Assembly (NCBI GenBank): GCA_951812795.1
Contig: OX638325.1
Coordinates: forward strand, 1,512,277 to 1,576,276
Length of the DNA: 64,000 bases
DNA from: an uncultured Dehalococcoidia bacterium
GTDB lineage: Bacteria > Chloroflexota > Dehalococcoidia > Lucifugimonadales > Lucifugimonadaceae
Reading direction: 5' to 3'
Shown: positions 8,514-18,046 of the stretch, in pieces
Layout of the letters: the number at the start of each line of letters is the position of its first letter
How positions within the stretch are numbered: the stretch's first letter is position 1
Position numbers and translations under genes: made by a program
Notes under the pieces: generated by a model
The model's input: only the letters and a program-made list of their open reading frames with translations
What the model was told of the DNA's origin: nothing
The model's database searches: none

Positions 8514-9530
8514 TTAATGGGAGTTGACGCTCGACGCGATGGAAGCCAATGAATCCCGGCTGACCGATGGCGGTGCGATCTCAAGACTGCGGAGGGCCGT
8601 CTCGATAAAATCGGCCGTCGTTTTCTCGGCGCGTTCAACTCCCCCATTGTGGCGGATCAGATCCATTAGTTCGTCGAGCGCAGTTTCACGCTCACGTTCC
8701 GGCAATCCGAAAAACGATTCAATCGCCAACGCGCATTCGGGAATCTCCGACGCGTATATCGCCGGCAACGTCAATTTGCCGCTCAATATGTCTTGATTCG
8801 CCGGTTTGCCAAGTTCGTCGGTGGTCGATTCGTAGTCGAGAACGTCGTCCCGCACTTGGTACGCCATGCCCAAGTTGTAGCCGTATTCCCGCAATGCAAC
8901 GACCGAATCCTCGTTCGCTCCACCGAGAACCGCGCCGCTCTCCGCGGAAGTCGAGAATAGCGACGCCGTCTTGTCGTAGATACGGGCGAAATATTCATCG
9001 ACGGTAACCGGCAGGTTCCAGTTGCTAACCATTTCGTGCAGCTCGCCACGGGCTAACTCGGCAATAGTCTCGGCGAAGCGACGGATTAGGCGAACTGAAC
9101 CCGTATCGCAGACGAATTTCGCGGACGTAGCGAAAACGTAGTCGCCCAACAGCACCGCAAAGTTGTTGCCCCATAGAAATCCCGCCGTCGCTTTGCCCCG
9201 CCGTACATCGGCATCATCGACCGTGTCGTCATGTATCAACGCGGCGACGTGCAGCAACTCGACCGCGACCGCCATGCTGATCACCTTCTCGTCCGGCGCC
9301 ACGCCCCACAATTTCGACGCGAGCAACGTCATCGCCGGCCGCATCTTTTTGCCCGGTGTCTCCATAACGTGCGCCAACCGTTGATCTAGCGTATCGAGGG
9401 CATCGATCCCCGCTGGACATCGTTCGATCTCTTCGATGCTCAACTGAGTGATAACTTCAACGACTCGATCGAGATCTGCTGAAATGGGAGCGAAAATGTC
9501 CTGTTGGGCTGTGGTTTGAACAGTTGTCAT
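8514..9530 (-). CDS. trans-polyprenyl diphosphate synthase
   Basis: A 338-residue isoprenyl diphosphate synthase. Both Asp-rich motifs are intact: HDDTVDD in the first and RDDVLD in the second, with GKKMRPAM before and GKLTLPAIYA after. The enzyme condenses isopentenyl diphosphate onto an allylic diphosphate to make a linear polyprenyl chain for quinone, lipid or carotenoid synthesis. Product length cannot be read with confidence. Start ATG at 9530. It lies 59 bases downstream of metG and 75 bases upstream of nth, all on the minus strand. Confidence 0.92.
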   Translation of the reverse strand: MTTVQTTAQQDIFAPISADLDRVVEVITQLSIEEIERCPAGIDALDTLDQRLAHVMETPGKKMRPAMTLLASKLWGVAPDEKVISMAVAVELLHVAALIHDDTVDDADVRRGKATAGFLWGNNFAVLLGDYVFATSAKFVCDTGSVRLIRRFAETIAELARGELHEMVSNWNLPVTVDEYFARIYDKTASLFSTSAESGAVLGGANEDSVVALREYGYNLGMAYQVRDDVLDYESTTDELGKPANQDILSGKLTLPAIYASEIPECALAIESFFGLPERERETALDELMDLIRHNGGVERAEKTTADFIETALRSLEIAPPSVSRDSLASIASSVNSH

Positions 9531-9589
9531 GGCGTTTCGGTCATTGGATTCGCGCGGTCAAGGGTCCCATAGAATCTGGATCTGCTTCG

Positions 9590-11269
9590 TTAGTTATCAG
9601 ATTGTTGCGCAAGAAGACGCTCATGTTCCTGTTCGACGATTTCCGGGTCCAGTTTTCGAAACAGCGGTTTCGGACTCGGCAACGACGAGCCCGGTTCGAC
9701 GACTCGTTTCTGCCAACCGTCGGTTGCCGTTGCCCCGTCAAACCCTAGCAGATCGTGCATCTTGTCGCATGAAAACGGGATGAAGGGATAGAACACCGTC
9801 CGCAACGTCGAGATTACGTTGAGCGCCGTCCAGAGCGTCTTCGCCGCCTTGTCAGATTCCGATTTAACGGTGCGCCAAGGTTCCTCGGCATCCAGATAGC
9901 GATTCCCCACTCGCGCCAACTCCATAGCTTCGTACAACGCGCGCCTGAAATGGCGCGTCTCGATTGAATTGGCTACATCATCCAGCGTTTGCTCGCACGC
10001 GTCCAACACCGATTGGTCCTGCGGTGCCAACTCGCCGGGAACCGGGACTTTGTGATCAAAATTGCGAGTAGTTATCGTCAAGGTTCGATGCACAAAGTTG
10101 CCGAGGGTTGCGACCAACACGTTGTTGTTTGCCGCCAGGTAGCCCTCCCAAGTGAAGTCCGAATCGGAGGATTCCGGCATTATCGATGCCAAGTAGTAAC
10201 GGAGCGGATCGACATCGTAGCGCTCGAGGTAGTCGGGAAGCCAGACCGCCCAGTTGCGGCTGCTGGAGAAGCCTTGACCGTCGAGGTTTAGATATTCGTT
10301 GGCGACCACGTCTGTCGGGAGGTTGAGGCCCCCGTAACCCATCAACATTGCCGGCCACAACACCGTATGGAATGGAATGTTGTCCTTCCCTTGGAAGTAG
10401 TACGACTCGGCATCAGGATCGTGCCAAAACTCTTTCCAATCATCCTCACGACCCGATTCGATAGCCCAAGCCTTCGTTGCCGAGAAGTATCCAATCACCG
10501 CCTCGAACCAGACATAGATCCGCTTCTTGTCGTAGCCTTCGAACGGGATTGGAACACCCCACTCGATGTCGCGCGTCATCGCTCGATCATGAAGACCTTC
10601 GTTTAGAAACCCGAGCGTCTGGTTCCGCACGTTCGGACGCCAATCGTTCTTGGTCCGAACCCACTTCTCTAGTTGCTCTTGAAACGCGCTCAACTTAATC
10701 ATCAAGTGCGTCGTCTCTCGGAATACCGGCGTTGAACCGTCGCGGATGCTGCGGATATTTATCAAGTCCGAAGGATCGAGCGTCCTGCCGCAACCGTCGC
10801 ATTGATCGCCGCGGGCACCATCAAAGCCGCACGCCGGGCAGATTCCTTCAACGAAACGATCCGACAGAAACCGATCCTCGGTCTCCGAATACGGCATCAG
10901 TTGGGTGTCTTCGTAGATAAAGCCGTGCTTGTCAAGCGTCAGCATCACGTCTTGAGCGACCTCTTCGTGGATCTTCGTGTGCGTGTGCGTGTAGAGGTCG
11001 TAAGCGAACCCCATCCGTTGCATGCAGTCCGACCAGACGTCGTGATATCGGAACGCGATGTCTTCTGGTTTCACACCTTCATCAACCGCTCGCAAAGCCG
11101 TGGGCGTGCCATGCATGTCGCTACCAGAAACCATAGCGACGCGATTGCCGGCGAGGCGGTGGTAGCGGGCGAAGATGTCGGCAGGGACGTTCATCCCAGC
11201 GATATGCCCGAGATGCGGTTCGCTATTGACGTAGGGCCAGGCTACGCAGACGAGGATGTTTCTTGACAA
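9590..11269 (-). CDS. metG: methionyl-tRNA synthetase
   Basis: A 559-residue class I synthetase charging tRNA-Met. The signature HLGH is near residue 19, and the zinc knuckle is C-x2-C-x9-C-x2-C (CPACGFDGARGDQCDGCG). The KMSKS-equivalent loop reads GQGFSSSRNW: the first Lys is Gly and the second is Ser, while many related enzymes have KFSSS. The C-terminal tRNA-binding domain found in longer MetRS proteins is absent. The only available start is TTG at 11269, since an in-frame stop lies just upstream; its SD is weak. Part of the rsmI-metG-polyprenyl synthase series. Confidence 0.95.
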   Translation of the reverse strand: MSRNILVCVAWPYVNSEPHLGHIAGMNVPADIFARYHRLAGNRVAMVSGSDMHGTPTALRAVDEGVKPEDIAFRYHDVWSDCMQRMGFAYDLYTHTHTKIHEEVAQDVMLTLDKHGFIYEDTQLMPYSETEDRFLSDRFVEGICPACGFDGARGDQCDGCGRTLDPSDLINIRSIRDGSTPVFRETTHLMIKLSAFQEQLEKWVRTKNDWRPNVRNQTLGFLNEGLHDRAMTRDIEWGVPIPFEGYDKKRIYVWFEAVIGYFSATKAWAIESGREDDWKEFWHDPDAESYYFQGKDNIPFHTVLWPAMLMGYGGLNLPTDVVANEYLNLDGQGFSSSRNWAVWLPDYLERYDVDPLRYYLASIMPESSDSDFTWEGYLAANNNVLVATLGNFVHRTLTITTRNFDHKVPVPGELAPQDQSVLDACEQTLDDVANSIETRHFRRALYEAMELARVGNRYLDAEEPWRTVKSESDKAAKTLWTALNVISTLRTVFYPFIPFSCDKMHDLLGFDGATATDGWQKRVVEPGSSLPSPKPLFRKLDPEIVEQEHERLLAQQSDN

Positions 11270-11397
11270 GCTAAGAGACTCGCTTCAAGCCGCTTGCGCT
11301 CGGCGCTTGGCCTTGTGGCCATTGGGGTACGGGAAAGCACCGCGGCACTCCCACTAGATTCTACTTCGCAATCTCCGAAGCCTTCCCACTTTGTGCG

Positions 11398-12234
11398 TCA
11401 CGGATCGCGATGCAACGCTTGGTAGACCTGACGCTTCGGCAACCCCGTTTTCTCCGCGACCGCCGCAACCAGATCTCTCCTTGAGCCGTGCGCCTCCGCC
11501 ATTTCGTCAGCCGCCGCCAATATACGCCGTTCCGCATCTTCGACGTCTTCGGATTCGGAAGTCTTGTTGGTCCGTTCAAGCGGCGCAACCACGATGACGA
11601 ACTCGCCACGAGGTGAGGCGAAATACTCAAGCGCTTCAGCCGCGGTCCCGCGCCATGTCTCCTCATGCAACTTTGTCATCTCTCGGCACACAACCAATCC
11701 GCGATCGCCCAACGCTGTCGCCATATCGGCGAGCGCGTTAAGCAATCGATGCGGCGACTCGAACAAAACCGCAGCCATCGGCTGTTCTGCGATTTGTGCC
11801 AAGAGTCGACGACGTTTCCCGCTGCCAGCGGGTAGAAATCCGTATGACACGTATTGGTCGGCGTAGTATCCGCTGACCGACAATGCGGCCATGATCGACG
11901 ACGCACCCGGCAACGGAACGACGCTGTGACCACGCTCGATAGCCGCCGCAACGATCGCTTGCCCAGGGTCGTTAACACCCGGCGTCCCGGCATCGGATAC
12001 CAGTGCCACATCTCCCTCCCCTAGGTACGCGATTATCTTTTTGACTTCTCTAGCCGATGACCGACGATGGAAACTCAACACTCTCGGCTCGGCGTCGATG
12101 TGCGCTAATATCCGCCGCGTCACTCGCGTGTCCTCCGCCACGAGCACCGGTACTTCGCGCAGGACTCGCACTGCACGCAGGGTGAGGTCGTCGAGGTTGC
12201 CGATCGGCGTGGCTGTTATGAACAGGGTCGACAT
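11398..12234 (-). CDS. rsmI: 16S rRNA (cytidine-1402 2'-O)-methyltransferase
   Basis: A 278-residue tetrapyrrole-methylase-fold enzyme. RsmI hallmarks are ATPIGNLDDLTLRA at the N terminus, VAEDTR, VSDAGTPGVNDPG and PLPGASS. A C-terminal helical segment ends in LPKRQVYQALH. It methylates the ribose of C1402 in the decoding centre using S-adenosylmethionine. Start ATG at 12234, divergent from the vapBC pair. Length is usual for the family. Confidence 0.95.
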   Translation of the reverse strand: MSTLFITATPIGNLDDLTLRAVRVLREVPVLVAEDTRVTRRILAHIDAEPRVLSFHRRSSAREVKKIIAYLGEGDVALVSDAGTPGVNDPGQAIVAAAIERGHSVVPLPGASSIMAALSVSGYYADQYVSYGFLPAGSGKRRRLLAQIAEQPMAAVLFESPHRLLNALADMATALGDRGLVVCREMTKLHEETWRGTAAEALEYFASPRGEFVIVVAPLERTNKTSESEDVEDAERRILAAADEMAEAHGSRRDLVAAVAEKTGLPKRQVYQALHRDP

Positions 12235-12280
12235 ATGAGTTGGAGTCTAGTATCGTCGAAAAACGACGGCACCCATATAC

Positions 12281-12297
12281 CCATATCAGTGATATGG
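12281..12297 (+). promoter_or_regulatory. perfect palindrome, likely vapBC operator
   Basis: CCATATCA-G-TGATATGG is a perfect 8-base inverted repeat with a one-base centre, 8 bases before the antitoxin ATG at 12306. Extra CCATAT half-sites lie at 12273-12278 and 12302-12307, the last overlapping the start codon. Antitoxins of the ribbon-helix-helix class usually bind such repeats to control their own operon; this assignment is inferred from position. Confidence 0.65.
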
Positions 12298-12305
12298 TTA
12301 GCCAT

Positions 12306-12560
12306 ATGAAGACGACATTCAACATTAACGATACGTTGATGCAGCAGCTGCGCTTGGAGGCGGCACGGCGTGGGATCACCATGACTGCAATCGTGGAATC
12401 CGGCATCAGACACATGATTGCCAACGGTGAAGAAAAACCGAACGAGGTTCGGGATGAACCCTTTGAATTGCCGTCCTGGCCAATGGGCACCGCTCGCGTG
12501 GATATTGCGAACCGGGACGAACTGTACCGGCTTTTTGACGAAGAAGAATCGTGGTCGTAG
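12306..12560 (+). CDS. ribbon-helix-helix antitoxin, VapB-like
   Basis: An 84-residue protein with an N-terminal ribbon-helix-helix: the strand KTTFNIND, then two helices TLMQQLRLEAARRG and TMTAIVESGIRHMIA. The acidic C-terminal tail (DELYRLFDEEESWS) is typical of the toxin-neutralising segment. It overlaps the PIN toxin gene by 10 bases. I chose the ATG at 12306 because the protein family begins with the beta strand at this point and the palindrome lies just upstream. No clear SD. Confidence 0.8.
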   Translation: MKTTFNINDTLMQQLRLEAARRGITMTAIVESGIRHMIANGEEKPNEVRDEPFELPSWPMGTARVDIANRDELYRLFDEEESWS

Positions 12561-12985
12561 ACACCAACATTCTGGTTTACGCTGTCAACCAGAATTCCGA
12601 TTATTACTTAGCTTGCAGGAGAATAATCGATCAACGCTTAAATGCCCCTGATCCAACCTTCCTGACGTGGGGCATTTGCTACGAGTTTCTCCGGGTCACT
12701 ACGCATCGTGGGCCATTTCCCCATCGGATTAGCGCCGTCGACGCTTCAAGATTCCTCGCCGACTTACTTTCGCAACCCGGCTTTTCGGTATTGTCAGCGA
12801 CCGATCGGCACTTAGATTTGTTGTCGTTAACACTGACCGAGTTCCCTGAATTCAGCGGCAACCTTATGCACGATGTTCACACTGCGGTTCTGATGCGCGA
12901 GCACGGCATCAGCCAAATCTGCACCCGCGACGCCGATTTCTACCGCTTTCCGTTCTTGACGGTGGTTGATCCGTTGCGGGAGTAG
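12551..12985 (+). CDS. PIN-domain ribonuclease toxin, VapC-like
   Basis: A 144-residue PIN domain with the acidic metal-binding set D4 (VVDTN), E45 (CYEF), D108 (MHDVH) and D127 (TRDAD). VapC toxins cleave RNA, often tRNA, with Mg2+ or Mn2+. It starts at GTG 12551 inside the end of the antitoxin gene, indicating coupled translation. The family is clear, but the RNA target cannot be predicted. Confidence 0.88.
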   Translation: MVVDTNILVYAVNQNSDYYLACRRIIDQRLNAPDPTFLTWGICYEFLRVTTHRGPFPHRISAVDASRFLADLLSQPGFSVLSATDRHLDLLSLTLTEFPEFSGNLMHDVHTAVLMREHGISQICTRDADFYRFPFLTVVDPLRE

Positions 12986-13031
12986 GTTGCTCCGATTTTG
13001 AATTTTCCGTTTATCCTCGTTTCGCCGATAG

Positions 13032-14870
13032 TCATGGGCAGATTCCCGAACTGTGGACGTAGTACCAAATTCCTTCTCCTATTACAACCGAATCGTTCGT
13101 AGTTAACTTGCGGTACTTCGCTTCAATCGTGTCCCACGCATAGACGCGTGCAAAGTATTTGCCCAAGTACTCGCCGACGTTAATTACACCGTTGCCGTCA
13201 TCTCTCAATGGTTTGCCGAAGTGATTTTGTGTTTGAACACCATCGACCTCGGTGACACCGACAAAAAACCAACCCCAACTTGAACCACACCCCCCATGGT
13301 TGTAACTGATCAAAGGTTGGCTCCCTTGGGTGAGCGCAATCGGTTGTTCGATGAACTTGGACGATTTAACCCAGTAACCCGAACCGACTTGGATCTCGGT
13401 GATTCCGCGTGCGAATTGCCAAGGTTTCCATGCGTCCTCATCCCGGATAGACATGGCCCACGGATTCTCGGGTTGATGCGGGTCCCACGAGATCACGGCT
13501 TCGATTGCCGGATCGGTGAAGACATTCTCGATCTTCGGATCGATTGGATCGGCTGGCACAGACACCGCGTTCCAACCGGCGACCAACGGCATTACGAAGT
13601 CGCCGCGCTGTGTCGTCGCGAATTCAAAATCAACACTAATTTCATTTCCGGCCGCATCGACAACGTCGACTTCAACATCGTGTTCGCCTTGGTTCATGCT
13701 CAATGGCCAATAGACAAACTTGTTGCCATCGACGACTTCAAACGCGTCCAAGACGTTCGCGCCGTCAAATTCCGCTGATGCCAGATCGACATTGGTCTCT
13801 TCAGGGAATTCCAGCAGAACGAATGGACGCTTTTCCCGGACCACGGATCCGTCAGGAGGGTGCACGCGCACTCCTTCGGCGGAAAGACTCGCATCGAACG
13901 ATGTGTCCAATCCAAACCCAGCAGTCGCCGTCGACCAATTTGATACCGTCTCGCCGAATCGTTCGTATCCAGATCGATCTTTGGCGTATGCAACCACTAC
14001 GAGGCGTCCATCTCGAAGACCCGTCGTCGGGCCCAATGGGTTTTGCCACGTAAATTCCCAGGTCTCGCCCGGGCGCGAATTGGCGATGTCTTGCGTCAAT
14101 TCGAACGGATCGTCTTCCCCATCGCCGACCGCGTCGTACCCGCAGGTGTAGTTGGTTTCGGTAGGCTCACCTGGAGCGCGCGGATGAGGTCCGCGACGAT
14201 TCGCAATGAAGTCATCGATATCCCGTTCGATCTTTCTCGAACCATCCATCTCGACCCACCTCAATCCCGCACATACAACGACAATCCTTGGGGCGCCTTG
14301 CAGTGGTTCGTCAGAGACGAGATGAACGTCGATCGAGCCATTAGTCAAACTGTCGGGTCCTTCGTCACCCGTGCCGGTACCCGAACCACCGCTCAACGTA
14401 ACGGTCAGCCGGGGCGCAATGCCGTCCTTGATCTTCACGAAACCCAGCTTCCGTTTGTTGGTCGAATTGCCGGCCAAGTCCTCGATTTCTTCTCCCTCTG
14501 CGATGGCCACTATCGGCGTCGCATCGGAAGCCAACTCGTCTTCAAGCCTCATGAACACGTAGGCGCCGTCGACTCGGGTTTCAATGACCTCGGCGAATGA
14601 ACCGTCGTTGAGCGAAACTTCGAATGTATTGACCGAAACAGTCTCGGGCGCAATCGATCCATCAAAAACGAGCATGATGCCGTGACGATCAACAATCGGA
14701 AGTCCGTCGTCGTCCAGCCCGAAATAGCCAGTCACGGAGCTGTGGCGATGATTGTCGGCAGCGGCCGACGATATCAGGGTTGCGATACCGATCACGGTAA
14801 CCAATAGAACCGCAGCGAAAGTGGTTCCACCAACCATGGATTTAGTGCGTTTTGACATCATCTCCTGCAT
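13032..14870 (-). CDS. large secreted protein with Ig-like domains
   Basis: A 612-residue protein with a signal peptide (about 1-39, hydrophobic AAVLLVTVIGIATLISSAAA). The segment at about 45-150 looks like a bacterial Ig-like domain of the SbsA/SwmB kind (IMLVFDGSIAPETVSVNTFEV ... LAGNSTN). Further beta-rich segments include VDVVDAAGNEISVDFEF. The C-terminal third has the motif LVAGWNAVSVPADP and several conserved Trp and Gly residues, with GSGYWVKS. No membrane anchor or sorting signal is seen at the C terminus. Probably an extracellular or surface protein of unknown ligand. Start ATG at 14870, after a G-rich stretch that may act as SD. Confidence 0.7.
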   Translation of the reverse strand: MQEMMSKRTKSMVGGTTFAAVLLVTVIGIATLISSAAADNHRHSSVTGYFGLDDDGLPIVDRHGIMLVFDGSIAPETVSVNTFEVSLNDGSFAEVIETRVDGAYVFMRLEDELASDATPIVAIAEGEEIEDLAGNSTNKRKLGFVKIKDGIAPRLTVTLSGGSGTGTGDEGPDSLTNGSIDVHLVSDEPLQGAPRIVVVCAGLRWVEMDGSRKIERDIDDFIANRRGPHPRAPGEPTETNYTCGYDAVGDGEDDPFELTQDIANSRPGETWEFTWQNPLGPTTGLRDGRLVVVAYAKDRSGYERFGETVSNWSTATAGFGLDTSFDASLSAEGVRVHPPDGSVVREKRPFVLLEFPEETNVDLASAEFDGANVLDAFEVVDGNKFVYWPLSMNQGEHDVEVDVVDAAGNEISVDFEFATTQRGDFVMPLVAGWNAVSVPADPIDPKIENVFTDPAIEAVISWDPHQPENPWAMSIRDEDAWKPWQFARGITEIQVGSGYWVKSSKFIEQPIALTQGSQPLISYNHGGCGSSWGWFFVGVTEVDGVQTQNHFGKPLRDDGNGVINVGEYLGKYFARVYAWDTIEAKYRKLTTNDSVVIGEGIWYYVHSSGICP

Positions 14871-14903
14871 GCCCCCAGGAAATGAACTACGGTCAATGGC
14901 CGG

Positions 14904-15827
14904 CTATCGTTTCGCCAAGAGCGCGTCGATCGCCAATTCGTGCTGCTCGTCGGCATGATACGAAGACCTTACCAACGGCCCAGATGCGACGTGCTTGAAA
15001 CCCATCTCCATGCCGATGCGGGCAAACTCCCCGAACTCGCTGGGATGGTAGAAGCGTATCAATGGATGATGGCGCTCGGAAGGCCGCAGGTATTGACCAA
15101 TTGTCAGAAGGTCGCAGTCAACGTCACGTAGATCGCGCATCGTTTGATGGATCTCGTCCTTCGTCTCACCCAGCCCAACCATCATGCCCGACTTGGTCGG
15201 CATACTAGGATCGATTTCTTTGACACGACGTATCAGTTCCAGCGATAGATCGTAGTCGCCTTTAGGTCGGACTTTGCTGAAGATTCGACGCGGCGCTTCG
15301 ATGTTGTGGTTCAAGACCTGCGGACCGGCATCCACAACCTTCTTCAACGCGTCTCGATCGCCCCCGAAGTCGGGTATCAAGACCTCCACCTTGCACTCCG
15401 GCGACAAACGATGGATCTGCGATATCGTCATCGAAAATATCGACGAGCCAAAGTCGGGCAGGTCATCTCGGTCCACCGAAGTCACCACGGTGTACATCAA
15501 GTCCATGGCCCGCACCGTCCGCGCCAATCGGAACGGCTCTACCCAATCAACGTTCTGCTCACCCGGCCATCCGGTCTTGACGTTGCAGTATGAACATGCC
15601 CGCGTGCACGTATCGCCCAAAATCATGAAGGTCGCGGTCCGTCGCTCCCAACAATCCCCGATGTTCGGGCATGCCGCCTCTTCGCAGACCGTGTGCAGCG
15701 CCGATCCGCGGAATCGCTTCTTGAGGTCCGTATAGTTTTCGCCGCCCGGCGCACGCACCTTGAACCACTCCGGCAACCGCCGCCGAACGCGCGGCTTTGC
15801 ACCGTTCTGCAAATCGTTACGAGGCAT
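14904..15827 (-). CDS. lipA: lipoyl synthase
   Basis: A radical-SAM enzyme that inserts two sulfurs into protein-bound octanoate to form the lipoyl cofactor. The radical-SAM cluster motif is C-x3-C-x2-C in CTRACSYCNV. The auxiliary sulfur-donor cluster motif is C-x4-C-x5-C in CEEAACPNIGDC. The C terminus has RSSYHADE with the conserved Arg-Ser-Ser. The ATG at 15827 gives 307 residues; a TTG at 15857 would add ten residues and cannot be excluded. No lipB is adjacent. Convergent arrangement is absent; the secreted-protein gene follows on the same strand. Confidence 0.95.
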   Translation of the reverse strand: MPRNDLQNGAKPRVRRRLPEWFKVRAPGGENYTDLKKRFRGSALHTVCEEAACPNIGDCWERRTATFMILGDTCTRACSYCNVKTGWPGEQNVDWVEPFRLARTVRAMDLMYTVVTSVDRDDLPDFGSSIFSMTISQIHRLSPECKVEVLIPDFGGDRDALKKVVDAGPQVLNHNIEAPRRIFSKVRPKGDYDLSLELIRRVKEIDPSMPTKSGMMVGLGETKDEIHQTMRDLRDVDCDLLTIGQYLRPSERHHPLIRFYHPSEFGEFARIGMEMGFKHVASGPLVRSSYHADEQHELAIDALLAKR

Positions 15828-16019
15828 GATCGTTAGATCTTTGAGGTCTAACGTCAAATCAAACGTCCAATCACGCGGTGATGAGCCACCAGATACATAG
15901 CTTCAGGGTATCAAAACCCGCGGTTGTATATTGAGACTCGACCCTCGTAGGCCGGGCGGGCTAGGCGTGGTGACTGATTGGCGGCAAGTGGACTCTGGCG
16001 GGTCTCCATCTAATTCAAA

Positions 16020-17270
16020 ATGGCCAAACGTAAGAACCGGAAACGATATCAAGGCCCCGATTTCACGACTCATCTAGGCCTCGGAGTCGGCGAAACATTG
16101 ACCCTTGATGCTGGCGAATTCGACGAACGCGGCCTCGCGACCGCGAACTACCAAGGCGCGCCCGTAACCATCTCCGGCGCCATCCCCGGAGAATCGGTCA
16201 CCGCCAGCATCTTGAAAGTCTACCGAGACCGCATCGCCACCCTCGTCGAAAGTGTCGACGCCTCATCCGAACACCGCGTCACGCCCAAATGTCGATACTT
16301 CGGAGCGTGCTCCGGCTGCCAATGGCAACACATCAGCTACGACCGACAACTCGAAATCAAACGCTCCCTCGTTGAATCAGCGTTGGCTCCGTATGAAACG
16401 TTGAACGGGATTCAGGTCGATGAGACAATGCCTTCGCCCACCCAATTCCGATATCGCAACCACGCCCGATTCACCGTGGGGCGTCGCGAGGAAAACGGAT
16501 TCGCCGGCTACATGAACACCGACAGCAGGCGTTTCGTCCGTATCGACGAGTGCATGATAATGGATGACCGCATCAACGAAACGCTCTCACAACTGCAAGG
16601 TCGGCTTCAACGCATGACGCAGTTCTCGATTCGCGTGGGTGCTAATACCGGCGACACGATTGTCCAACCCCTTCTCCCGGCCGAAATCCAAGACGTTCCA
16701 TCGGGACGACAAAAGTACGTTGAAAAGGTGAACGGAGTCGAGTTTCAGGTGGCAGCGTCTTCCTTTTTCCAAGTGAATACCGCCCAGTTGCCCGCGATCG
16801 TTGAGGAAATCGTCGGAATGCTGGAACTCGATGGCAACGACACACTCGTCGATCTATATTGCGGCGTCGGAACCTTCGCTCGTCTCCTTTCGCCGTATGT
16901 GAAGAGGGTGATCGGCATCGAAGAATCGGCGTCTGCGGTTGAAGACGCCCGTTTCAATTGCTCCGACGTGGCTAACGTCGAGTTCATCAAGGCAAAGGCC
17001 GAACAAGCCGCGGCAGATCTCTCGGCGTCAGGCCTCAAGATCGACTCGGCAATTGTCGACCCGCCGAGAAAAGGTTGTCATCCAGAAGCGTTGGACGCCC
17101 TCAAAACCCTGTCGCCCCGGCGAATCATGATGGTCTCGTGCAACCCGATCACTATGGCTCGTGATCTCGATGCGCTCTGCCAAAGCGGGTTTAAACTGGT
17201 ATCAGTCCGTCCGGTCGACATGTTTCCGCAGACCAAACATGTCGAAACGCTCGCCCAACTGGAGTCGTAG
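16020..17270 (+). CDS. 23S rRNA/tRNA uracil-C5 methyltransferase (RumA/TrmA family)
   Basis: A 416-residue S-adenosylmethionine-dependent uracil-5 methyltransferase. An N-terminal TRAM-like domain (about 25-80) is followed by the iron-sulfur ligands C-x5-C-x2-C (CRYFGACSGC), with a fourth Cys in RIDECMIMDD as in RumA/RlmD. The methyltransferase domain has LVDLYCGVGTFA, IVDPPRKG and the catalytic Cys of MVSCNP. Presence of the cluster ligands favours the RlmD/RumA branch over TrmA. Start ATG at 16020. It is followed 59 bases later by maf and the tat genes. Confidence 0.9.
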   Translation: MAKRKNRKRYQGPDFTTHLGLGVGETLTLDAGEFDERGLATANYQGAPVTISGAIPGESVTASILKVYRDRIATLVESVDASSEHRVTPKCRYFGACSGCQWQHISYDRQLEIKRSLVESALAPYETLNGIQVDETMPSPTQFRYRNHARFTVGRREENGFAGYMNTDSRRFVRIDECMIMDDRINETLSQLQGRLQRMTQFSIRVGANTGDTIVQPLLPAEIQDVPSGRQKYVEKVNGVEFQVAASSFFQVNTAQLPAIVEEIVGMLELDGNDTLVDLYCGVGTFARLLSPYVKRVIGIEESASAVEDARFNCSDVANVEFIKAKAEQAAADLSASGLKIDSAIVDPPRKGCHPEALDALKTLSPRRIMMVSCNPITMARDLDALCQSGFKLVSVRPVDMFPQTKHVETLAQLES

Positions 17271-17329
17271 TCCCCAAAACGACGCCCAAATACGGACGAA
17301 ATAAAACGGACGCTTACACCCAAGTCGCC

Positions 17330-18046
17330 ATGTCAACAACCCCAAAATCCGATCTCTTGCATCCGTCGAAATCGGCTACGGGGCAACATCTCCGGTTCAT
17401 CTTGGCTTCCGGTTCGCAACGTCGTCGCGACATCATGGGCCTTGCTGGATTGACCTTCATCGTGCAGAACGGTCCCGGCGGCGAGGCGGAGATCAGTCCC
17501 AACGATGAACCAGATGCCAGACAACTCACCGTTCGTAACGCTGAGATTAAGATTAAAGCCGCCATCGCGGCGAACCGCGACCGCGTGCCGTGGAACGTCG
17601 TGATTATCGCTGCCGACACCATTGTCGCCATTAATGGTCATCCGCTTGGCAAACCGACCGACGAATCGGAGGCCAAGGCGATGCTTCGCGAGCTGCGAGG
17701 ACGCCAACACGACGTCATCACATCCGTCGCCATGAGCTACGCTCCTCTAAGGCAACGTGGCGAAGTGCTCACCCACTCGGTCGTCTCACAGGTGAAGATG
17801 CGCGACTACGGAGATAACGAGATCGATCGCTACATCGCGACTGAAGTCCCGTTCGATCGTGCCGGTGCATACGGCGTCCAAGACTCCCAGTTCAACCCGG
17901 CACGTTCGGTGCACGGCTGCTACCTAAACGTCGTCGGACTACCCCTTTGCGCCGTCCGCGGCATGCTACCACCCGACGCCTGCACCTTTGCTCACGCCCA
18001 CGTGTACACCACCTGCGCCGCACACGAGCGTGGAAATACGTCGTGA
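17330..18046 (+). CDS. maf: Maf-family nucleoside triphosphate pyrophosphatase
   Basis: A 238-residue Maf protein: ILASGSQRRRDIM at the N terminus, ADTIVAINGHPLGKP in the middle and CYLNVVGLPL near the end. Maf enzymes hydrolyse non-canonical nucleotides such as dTTP, UTP or modified pyrimidines to the monophosphate. The usual signature SxRR appears as SQRRR. There is an extension of about 25 residues at each end compared with short Maf proteins. Its stop overlaps the GTG start of the next gene by four bases, indicating an operon with the tat genes. Confidence 0.92.
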   Translation: MSTTPKSDLLHPSKSATGQHLRFILASGSQRRRDIMGLAGLTFIVQNGPGGEAEISPNDEPDARQLTVRNAEIKIKAAIAANRDRVPWNVVIIAADTIVAINGHPLGKPTDESEAKAMLRELRGRQHDVITSVAMSYAPLRQRGEVLTHSVVSQVKMRDYGDNEIDRYIATEVPFDRAGAYGVQDSQFNPARSVHGCYLNVVGLPLCAVRGMLPPDACTFAHAHVYTTCAAHERGNTS

